Shown here in pieces: positions 12,990 to 18,918 of a stretch of DNA of 24,087 nucleotides; the stretch's first letter is position 1, and each line of letters begins with the position of its first letter. The notes under the pieces are model-generated. The model worked only from the letters and a program-made list of their open reading frames with translations, searched no databases and was not told the origin of the DNA. The stretch is from a virus: positions 1 through 24,087 of the IMG/VR virus record IMGVR_UViG_3300042401_000693; one strand, written 5' to 3'. The position numbers and the translations under genes were made by a program.

Positions 12990-13642
12990 TTCTGTTTAAC
13001 TGCCACTTTTCTTACTGCCACCTTTTTAACTGCCACTTTTCTTAGTGGTTTCTTTGGTAAAGCAGGTTTCTTAAACATATCATAAACAATAGAACCTAAC
13101 AGAGTAATAGCAAGTGCAATTGCTCCTATTATAAAACTAGAAAACTTATCAAGAAGAGAAATCATTTCTTTGGTTTCTCTTGCTCCAATTTTAGTTTGTA
13201 TATCTATTAATTCATTTACATATTTTAATACAGGATAGATTTTTGCATCCATTTCTTTAGCTTCATCATCTGTAATAATTTCATCTAAAGTAATTTTTAC
13301 AAAGAATTCATCTGCTATCTCAATATACATTTCAGCTTTTTGGCTTATTTCTTTTTCTTCTGGAGTTTGATATGTATTTAAATAAGCAGCCCACATTGTA
13401 TCTGTTATTTCTTTTTCTTTTTGAATAGAAATTAAATCAATCTTACCACCCTTTATTACTTTAATTTGATCTTGTATAGTTGATCCATAATAATCAAACT
13501 TCCTACTTAGGTAAGGTTGTGGAACTAATCTATCTTCATAAATACTTGTAGCACTTTGCTTTATAGTATGTTCTACATATTTACCAAATCCTGCAATAGC
13601 TAAAATTATAGCAGTTAATATAATGAGTAATATATTTTTCAT
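12986..13642 (-). CDS. Two-TM protein with four-helix-bundle (MCP-like) sensory domain
   Basis: This 218-residue protein has an N-terminal membrane segment (about 4-20) and a second at 168-188. The roughly 145-residue periplasmic region between them is helical. That region has YEDRLVPQPYLSR, WAAYLNTYQTPEEKEI and YPVLKYVNELIDIQTKIGAR, features of the 4HB_MCP ligand-binding bundle. No kinase or methyl-accepting domain follows. The cytoplasmic tail is instead Lys/Arg-rich with three KVAV units (200-215). Such a truncated sensor could monitor the periplasm and act on lysis timing. It overlaps both flanking genes by 4 bases. The functional link is inference. Confidence 0.65.
   Translation of the reverse strand: MKNILLIILTAIILAIAGFGKYVEHTIKQSATSIYEDRLVPQPYLSRKFDYYGSTIQDQIKVIKGGKIDLISIQKEKEITDTMWAAYLNTYQTPEEKEISQKAEMYIEIADEFFVKITLDEIITDDEAKEMDAKIYPVLKYVNELIDIQTKIGARETKEMISLLDKFSSFIIGAIALAITLLGSIVYDMFKKPALPKKPLRKVAVKKVAVRKVAVKQK
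12998..13042 (-). repeat. Three tandem 15-bp units in the sensor-like gene
   Basis: Three near-identical 15-base units encode R/K-K-V-A-V at the basic C-terminus of the two-TM protein. They look like slippage or recombination-generated copies, and the copy number could vary. Confidence 0.7.
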
Positions 13643-13977
13643 TTCCTTCTTCTTGTTGGTTTAGGTTGCTCTTTTTTTATAAAAGACATTGGGTCAGCAG
13701 CAAACTGTCCACTTAGTTTTAGCACTCCATTTATAATCTCAGGACTGTTTAACCCAACCAGTCCATAAGTAATAGCTTTATACATTGAACTAATCTCAAA
13801 TTGCTCCATCACAAACCATGCAATCAAAGATGCTATCATTGCACTTATCATCTTTTTTGTTACATCTATTCCTGATTGATTCTCACTTGTTGTAACAAGT
13901 CGAGCAACCATTCCAGCTGCACCAATGAGTAAAACTACCCACCCCCCCTCTAAAAAATTTTTTATAAAATTTTCCAA
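13639..13977 (-). CDS. LydA-like holin candidate
   Basis: This 112-residue membrane protein has hydrophobic segments at about 12-28 (GWVVLLIGAAGMVARLV), 43-59 and 67-85, followed by a basic tail, KPTRRRK. The pattern of GxxG-containing segments and the ITYGLVGLNSPEIINGVLK stretch resembles LydA/holin-family-3 proteins. It sits four bases into the next gene and near the endolysin. It would open the inner membrane so that the endolysin can leave the cytoplasm. A run of seven G (13942-13948) lies in codons 10-12. The family call is moderate. Confidence 0.68.
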   Translation of the reverse strand: MENFIKNFLEGGWVVLLIGAAGMVARLVTTSENQSGIDVTKKMISAMIASLIAWFVMEQFEISSMYKAITYGLVGLNSPEIINGVLKLSGQFAADPMSFIKKEQPKPTRRRK

Positions 13978-13995
13978 TGTTATCTTGCTTAAACT

Positions 13996-14538
13996 TTATA
14001 ATTTCAATGAATACCCTATTGAATATCCTGACATTCCATATCCAATATTAAATAAGCCTTTCTTACGTGTCTTTAAACTTATAATGAAGTTATGATTCAC
14101 TTGTGCGTAATCTGTGCTTATATCGCTTCTTATTCCTAAATACAAAGCAGCTTTAGGTTTGGCTTCTATATTATTAGTGATTGTTATCGTTTTTTCTTGT
14201 ACTTGTGCTTTAAATGATCTCCCAATGATTTTATTTTGGCTGATGGTATCTTTGATAACGTAAAGGTTATTTTCTTGCTTAATAGAGTCTGTATATTCTT
14301 TAACTTGGTTATAATCTTTAACAATATAGGCTGTATCATGTTTTTCTTTATAAATATTAGTGAAAATGGTATCTAAAACTTTAAAAGGTATGTTGTCTCC
14401 TTTAGTATATTTAGTTAAAGTTTTAGTAGTGACTATTGTATCTATTTTAGTTTTAGTGACAGTGGTTGTTGGAATTCTAAATTCAAACAAAAACAAAGAC
14501 AATAAAATTAAAATAAATATTATTCCATTCTTAATCAT
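13996..14538 (-). CDS. Envelope-spanning protein, spanin-like candidate
   Basis: This 180-residue protein has an N-terminal signal-anchor (IIFILILLSLFLFEF, about 6-20). A charged, likely elongated periplasmic region (30-125) follows, with repeated TKTKIDTIVTTKT-type segments. The C-terminal part is beta-strand-rich (ALYLGIRSDI, NFIISLKTRK, GLFNIGYGMSGYSIGYSLKL). Together these suggest a protein reaching from inner to outer membrane. In a lysis operon this fits a spanin-type fusion factor, but no lipobox is seen and the C-terminus looks like strands rather than a membrane helix. It could instead be a structural envelope protein. It overlaps the 55-aa gene upstream by 4 bases (ATGA). Confidence 0.55.
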   Translation of the reverse strand: MIKNGIIFILILLSLFLFEFRIPTTTVTKTKIDTIVTTKTLTKYTKGDNIPFKVLDTIFTNIYKEKHDTAYIVKDYNQVKEYTDSIKQENNLYVIKDTISQNKIIGRSFKAQVQEKTITITNNIEAKPKAALYLGIRSDISTDYAQVNHNFIISLKTRKKGLFNIGYGMSGYSIGYSLKL

Positions 14539-14702
14539 TTTATTTTATTAGTTGCTTTAATGTAATACCTAATGGCAAAAAATCCACTTATTATAGCTAC
14601 CAGAGAAGCTATTAAAGTTACCATTGGTTGTATATCAGCAATACTTAGCATTGCACCTGATACACTTATTGCAGTCGCAAAATCAGCGTTAGTATTTGTC
14701 AT
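14535..14702 (-). CDS. Small single-TM protein (55 aa)
   Basis: The frame runs from ATG at 14700-14702 to TGA at 14535-14537, which overlaps the ATG of the next gene. The sequence starts MTNTNADFATAISVSGAMLS and then has one hydrophobic helix (about residues 27-44, VTLIASLVAIISGFFAI) and a basic tail. It is the first gene of the leftward lysis and envelope transcript, about 50 bases from the likely start point, with a leader hairpin in between. A pinholin-like or antiholin role is possible. The protein itself has no recognised family. Confidence 0.62.
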   Translation of the reverse strand: MTNTNADFATAISVSGAMLSIADIQPMVTLIASLVAIISGFFAIRYYIKATNKIK

Positions 14703-14729
14703 CTTTTAATTTGGGGAATTTAATTTTAT

Positions 14730-14750
14730 GTGTAGAAAGGCAATCTACAC
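14730..14750 (-). promoter_or_regulatory. Leader hairpin of the leftward lysis transcript
   Basis: A perfect 7-bp inverted repeat (gtgtaga/tctacac) with a seven-base loop lies between the leftward promoter-like site and the first gene at 14702. If transcription starts near 14753, this stem-loop forms the very 5' end of the messenger and could affect its stability or translation. There is no T-run on either side, so it is not an intrinsic terminator. Confidence 0.5.
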
Positions 14751-14759
14751 TATGAGTAA

Positions 14760-14791
14760 CAAAGCTAAGTATTAGTTTTGAGAATTGCAAA
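14760..14791 (-). promoter_or_regulatory. Bacteroidetes-type promoter, leftward
   Basis: On the minus strand TTTG (14791-14788) is followed after 20 bases by TAGCTTTG (14767-14760). This fits the Bacteroidetes consensus of a -33 TTTG/TTG and a -7 TAnnTTTG. It would drive the lysis and envelope genes starting at 14702, with a leader of about 50 bases. No transcript data are available. Confidence 0.55.
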
Positions 14792-14807
14792 TGTTTTTTT
14801 ACATTTG
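14777..14807 (+). promoter_or_regulatory. Bacteroidetes-type promoter, rightward
   Basis: TTTG at 14777-14780, 19 bases, then TACATTTG at 14800-14807 matches the Bacteroidetes vegetative promoter consensus exactly. The expected start is only a few bases before the ATG at 14821, so the messenger for the large glycosyltransferase would be almost leaderless. Confidence 0.6.
14788..14807. promoter_or_regulatory. Inverted repeat shared by the divergent promoters
   Basis: The arms caaatgt (14788-14794) and acatttg (14801-14807) flank six T. The left arm contains the -33 of the leftward promoter and the right arm contains the -7 of the rightward promoter. A protein bound here would touch both promoters, so it is a candidate operator. 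Confidence 0.5.
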
Positions 14808-14820
14808 ATGAATAAAACCA

Positions 14821-17800
14821 ATGATTATGCCTTACAGTTTTACGTATTTCAAACCAGAAGTTAAAGAATGGTTTATTTCTAATGTACCCATCTCATACAG
14901 AGTGTTAGATGTAGGCCCTGGAATAGGTACATACTCAGATATTTTACGTTCATCAGGATATAAATTAGATGCTATTGAAATCTTTGAGCCTTATATTGAG
15001 AAATACAATCTTAAAGAAAAATATGACAATGTTTATATTGGTGATATTACATTATTCAATATTGATGATTATGATTTTATTATACTTGGAGATGTATTAG
15101 AACATCTAAAGGTGGATGATGCTGTAAACTTGATCAATTCAATTATTAATAGTGGTAAGGAATGTTTAGTAGCTGTACCATATAAAATGGAACAAGGAGA
15201 ACATGAGGGTAATATATACGAAACTCATCATCAACCAGATCTAACAATAGATGTGATGAAAGAGAGATATAGTAAATTAGAATGTATATATAACAATGAA
15301 TATTATGGATATTATACGTATATAAATATAAAATTTGAAAAAGCATATGTATTATATGCAAATGCATCTTATTTTGACACAGTGCTATCTTGTGTAAAAT
15401 CTATAAAGACATTTAGTGATGTTCCTGTTATAGTATATATGCTTAATTCTAAGCTAAAGATTGATGGAGCTCTTACAATAAATTGGGAATGTGACGTAGA
15501 TATCATTCATAAACAGAAATATATAGATAGAAAGGATGATAAAGTGTACAAACTGTTGATACAACGTCCACTTATTGTTAAAGATGCTCTAATGAACTAT
15601 GCCAAATCTGTTGCTTATATAGATGCAGATAGTGTAGCTACAAAATATGTAGACAATATATTTACAATGTTTGATAATAAATCTGTTCATCCATATTTTG
15701 TAGAAGGTATGTATGAATATTTATTAATTAATGGTAAAGGAGGAGCAGCTAGTAGAAAAGATCTATCTACAACACTAGAACATCCAGCATGTGAGTTATT
15801 TAATGTTAACCAATATGTAAGACAGAAATATAGACAAACTGGTTATTTTGTATCTGGACAGAATTGTATAGAGTTTTTAGATGAGTGGTATAACATGTGC
15901 ATTCATCCAGAAGTGTTAGCCCACCATACGCATTATGCTCCCTATCATGAAGAAACTATTGTTAATGTTTTATTGTGGAAGAAGAACATACATACAGGTC
16001 TTCCTTACATATATATGAATGGATCATATGATACTATTAATGAAGTGTATGACACTATTGGGTTTAATGGTAAAGATAATACTGTTAGAGAATGGGTGAA
16101 GATTCCTAAGACTAAATCAAATTTATTATTCTTTCATGGAGAAAAAGATTCTGTAATAATGAATAAAATGATAGCTAAACTAAATAGTAAATTAAAAATA
16201 TTGTTTTTAGCACCCCATTTATCTACAGGAGGAATGCCAGCATTCTTATTAAAAAGAATAGAGGCTTTGAAAAGCAATAATGATGTAGAAATATTTGTTG
16301 TAGAGTATCAATGCTATAGTATTGATTATGTTGTACAAAGAAATCAAATAATGAACATTGTTAATCCAAACTTTCGTACACTATGGGAGAATAAAATGGA
16401 ACTGTTTGATGTTATAAATGATTGGAAACCTGATGTTATTCATATAGATGAAATGTCTGAGAGATTAGATAGGGAAATGATCGTATCATTATACAATCAT
16501 AACAGATCATATCGTATCATTGAAACTTGTCATGATGTATCATTCACTCCAAATGATAAAATGTTTCATCCAGATGCATATGCTTTCTGTACACCTCATC
16601 ACTTAAAGACATTCAATAACACCATTTCTTATAAACAAGTGATTGAGTTTCCAATAGAGGATTTGAAGAATAAAAAATGTATATGGGATGAAGCTATGAT
16701 GGATCTAGATTTTGATTTCTCAAAAGAACATGTTGTAAATGTTGGACTATGGACTTCAGGAAAGAATCAAAAAGAAGCTGTTGAACTAGCAAGACAAATG
16801 CCTGATGTACAGTTTCATTTTATAGGAAACATGGCTCCTAACTTTAGAGACTATTGGCATCCAATAATATTAGATCTTCCAGATAATTGTAAAATATGGG
16901 GAGAACGTGATGATGTTTATAAATTCTTAATGGCCTCAGATGTATTTATGTTTAATAGCACTTGGGAATGTAATCCTTTAGTTATTAGAGAAGCTATTGG
17001 TCATGAGTGTAAAATATTAGCTAGAGATTTGCCACAATATTGTGGAATGTTTGATGGATACATTACACCAATAGGTGATAATTTAAAAGAACAATTAGAA
17101 CAAGCATTAGAAGAACCTGTTACATACACTATTCCTACTAATCAGTTTATTAATTTTAGAGACAATCATATTGCTTTATATAAACAAGTGGTTAGTAGTG
17201 CTACCCAGATGAGTAATGTAAGTATTAATCAACATTTTGTCAACAATCCATTTCTTGAAATAAAAGGAACTTCTGATAGTGTATTTAAAATATGTTTTTA
17301 TGATGAACATAATATTTTACAATATGAAAATACTATAAAAGCTAATCATTGGGTGAAGCTCAATAGACAATGGTATACTAAATGGTCAACTAAAGTGTGG
17401 GAGAACAATGAGGTGATATATAATAATGTATTAAGTCTAGAAAACAAAAGAGTTTATATTGCTTTTGATAGCTCTTCTCTTGGAGATACTATAGCCTGGA
17501 TACCTTATTGTTTAGAGTTTAAGAATAAACATAATTGCGATGTTATTGTAAGTACATTCCATAACTATTTGTTTGAGAGTGTGTATCCAGAACTTGAGTT
17601 TATAAAGCCAGGACTGCCTGTTAATAACATCTATGCTCAATACACTCTTGGATGGTTTTATAATCTAGATAAAGAACCAGCTTTACCAAATACAATACCA
17701 CTACAACAAACAGCTACAAACATCTTAGGACTAGACTATAAAGAAATCAAGCCTCGTATTGCTGTAAAGACTCATGAGAAGCCAGTGGAGAAATACGTAA

Positions 17801-18276
17801 CTATAGCTACCAATTCTACAGCAGGATGTAAGTTCTGGACTAAAGAAGGATGGCAAGAAGTGATTAATTTTCTAGTTGATAAGGGATATAAAGTGATTAA
17901 TGTTTCCAAGGAAAAGAATCCTTTTGATAACTGTACACAACTAGAAGACTATTCTATGGATAATACTATAAACACTATATATTATAGTGAGTTCTTTATA
18001 GGATTATCTAGTGGTTTAAGTTGGATGGCTTGGGGAATGGGTAAACAAGTGGTGATGATCTCAAACTTCACAGAAGAAGATCATGAGTTTAAATGTATCA
18101 GGATAACAAATGATACATTGTGTCATGGATGTTGGAACAGTGCTGATTATAAATTTGATCGTGGGGATTGGGACTGGTGCCCTAGACACAAAAATACCCC
18201 TAGACATTTTGAATGTCATAGGGGTATATCTGCAAAACAAGTGATTGATAGTTTAGTCTTTCTGAAACACTTGTAA
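14821..18276 (+). CDS. Four-domain glycosylation enzyme: methyltransferase, GT-A, GT4, TibC-like heptosyltransferase
   Basis: This 1151-residue fusion has four domains. Residues 25-125 are a SAM methyltransferase (VLDVGPGIGTY, DVLEHL). Residues 175-430 are a GT-A domain with AYIDADS (DxD at 268-270). Residues 458-790 are a GT4-type GT-B domain (LAPHLSTGGMPAFL, and an EX7E motif at Glu716/Glu724). From about 805 there is a beta-rich segment and then a GT9-like domain (SSLGDTIAWIPY, FIGLSSGLSWMAW). That last domain ends with four cysteines (C1101, C1104, C1120, C1132), the metal-site pattern of bacterial autotransporter O-heptosyltransferases such as TibC and AAH. Those enzymes glycosylate Ser/Thr on surface proteins. 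The gene is monocistronic and faces away from the lysis genes. Acceptors are unknown; the phage's Thr/Ser-rich virion proteins are candidates. A second ATG at 14827 is possible. Confidence 0.85.
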   Translation: MIMPYSFTYFKPEVKEWFISNVPISYRVLDVGPGIGTYSDILRSSGYKLDAIEIFEPYIEKYNLKEKYDNVYIGDITLFNIDDYDFIILGDVLEHLKVDDAVNLINSIINSGKECLVAVPYKMEQGEHEGNIYETHHQPDLTIDVMKERYSKLECIYNNEYYGYYTYINIKFEKAYVLYANASYFDTVLSCVKSIKTFSDVPVIVYMLNSKLKIDGALTINWECDVDIIHKQKYIDRKDDKVYKLLIQRPLIVKDALMNYAKSVAYIDADSVATKYVDNIFTMFDNKSVHPYFVEGMYEYLLINGKGGAASRKDLSTTLEHPACELFNVNQYVRQKYRQTGYFVSGQNCIEFLDEWYNMCIHPEVLAHHTHYAPYHEETIVNVLLWKKNIHTGLPYIYMNGSYDTINEVYDTIGFNGKDNTVREWVKIPKTKSNLLFFHGEKDSVIMNKMIAKLNSKLKILFLAPHLSTGGMPAFLLKRIEALKSNNDVEIFVVEYQCYSIDYVVQRNQIMNIVNPNFRTLWENKMELFDVINDWKPDVIHIDEMSERLDREMIVSLYNHNRSYRIIETCHDVSFTPNDKMFHPDAYAFCTPHHLKTFNNTISYKQVIEFPIEDLKNKKCIWDEAMMDLDFDFSKEHVVNVGLWTSGKNQKEAVELARQMPDVQFHFIGNMAPNFRDYWHPIILDLPDNCKIWGERDDVYKFLMASDVFMFNSTWECNPLVIREAIGHECKILARDLPQYCGMFDGYITPIGDNLKEQLEQALEEPVTYTIPTNQFINFRDNHIALYKQVVSSATQMSNVSINQHFVNNPFLEIKGTSDSVFKICFYDEHNILQYENTIKANHWVKLNRQWYTKWSTKVWENNEVIYNNVLSLENKRVYIAFDSSSLGDTIAWIPYCLEFKNKHNCDVIVSTFHNYLFESVYPELEFIKPGLPVNNIYAQYTLGWFYNLDKEPALPNTIPLQQTATNILGLDYKEIKPRIAVKTHEKPVEKYVTIATNSTAGCKFWTKEGWQEVINFLVDKGYKVINVSKEKNPFDNCTQLEDYSMDNTINTIYYSEFFIGLSSGLSWMAWGMGKQVVMISNFTEEDHEFKCIRITNDTLCHGCWNSADYKFDRGDWDWCPRHKNTPRHFECHRGISAKQVIDSLVFLKHL
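18189..18227 (-). terminator. Intrinsic terminator of the tail-fibre transcript, inside the convergent gene
   Basis: On the minus strand a stem of about 15 base pairs (nine plus six, one bulged base at 18218, loop of three at 18209-18211) is followed by TTTTT at 18194-18190. It lies about 26 bases past the stop of the 18253-18522 gene. On the plus strand there is no T-run, so it should work in the minus direction only. The same bases encode the last cysteines of the large glycosyltransferase. Confidence 0.75.
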
Positions 18277-18522
18277 CATTTGTCCTTTAGCTAATATAGT
18301 GAGAGATTCATTTTCTTTAATAAAGGTTTTAAGAAGCTGTTGATCAGACGTATCTAGATCAATAGTTTCTCCTTTATTTAAATTCAATGCCATTTCCCAA
18401 AACTTCATAGCATCTCCTTTTGGTTGTTGTACTAAAGATGCTGCTAATAATTTTCCTGTATTAGCATTCTCAATCTCTTGACCATCTAGATCAACAAGAT
18501 TAAAATTAAAATTTAATTTCAT
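18253..18522 (-). CDS. Small soluble phage protein, unknown
   Basis: This 89-residue protein begins MKLNFNFNLVDLDGQEIENA. It continues with a helical middle (GKLLAASLVQQPKGDAMKFW) and an end, SLTILAKGQMLQVFQKD. The composition is balanced, with no Cys or membrane segment. It has its own promoter-like site at 18549-18579 and is the last gene before the strong terminator. Its 3' end overlaps the convergent glycosyltransferase gene by 24 bases. Function is unknown; a tail-assembly helper is possible from its place beside fibre genes, but nothing in the sequence proves it. Confidence 0.65.
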   Translation of the reverse strand: MKLNFNFNLVDLDGQEIENANTGKLLAASLVQQPKGDAMKFWEMALNLNKGETIDLDTSDQQLLKTFIKENESLTILAKGQMLQVFQKD

Positions 18523-18548
18523 AATGATTTTTTGTTAGTTTTTATTTA

Positions 18549-18579
18549 CAAATGTAAATAATAATTTATTCAATTACAA
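18549..18579 (-). promoter_or_regulatory. Bacteroidetes-type promoter, palindromic
   Basis: On the minus strand TTG (18579-18577), 20 bases, then TACATTTG (18556-18549) matches the Bacteroidetes pattern, with the same -7 box as the rightward promoter at 14800. The -7 lies in an atttac/gtaaat inverted repeat (18544-18559). It would give the 18253-18522 gene a 20-base leader and independent expression from the fibre genes. Confidence 0.48.
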
Positions 18580-18916
18580 CATTTTCTGTTGTTGTAGATG
18601 TTGTTGTGGTAGGCTCTAACGTAGTTGTTGTACTTGTTGTAGGAGGAACGTAATCACCTGTAATAGTTAAATTAAGTTGTTCTGCTACCCAATCCCAAGC
18701 ATATTCATCTATTGTCCATTCAGCATAAGCCTCACCTGACATAGTCAAATTGCCTTGTGATAGCTGATTTGCTATATTACCATCAACTGTGCTAAACAAT
18801 CCCCACCAAAAGGTAGCTGAATTATTTAGTTGAACATTAATAGCATAAGTATTTAATACTGATGCTTCTTGGACTGTGCCGTTATCCCATATAGAGATAG
18901 GTTGGATATTTTTCAT
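18566..18916 (-). CDS. Virion-type protein with Thr/Ser-rich tail
   Basis: This 116-residue protein has a globular N-terminal part (residues 1-88) that is aromatic-rich: TYAINVQLNNSATFWWGLFS, EAYAEWTIDEYAWDWVAEQL and LNLTITGDY. The tail follows as PPTTSTTTTLEPTTTTSTTT and ends in ENVVIE. The head resembles small structural proteins in related phages, by recollection. The tail is the third mucin-like stretch in the window. It lies 2 bases from the upstream S74 fibre gene, so it is cotranscribed with it, and close to the large TibC-like enzyme on the other strand. It is probably a minor fibre or decoration protein; glycosylation is inference. Confidence 0.75.
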   Translation of the reverse strand: MKNIQPISIWDNGTVQEASVLNTYAINVQLNNSATFWWGLFSTVDGNIANQLSQGNLTMSGEAYAEWTIDEYAWDWVAEQLNLTITGDYVPPTTSTTTTLEPTTTTSTTTENVVIE

Positions 18917-18918
18917 AA

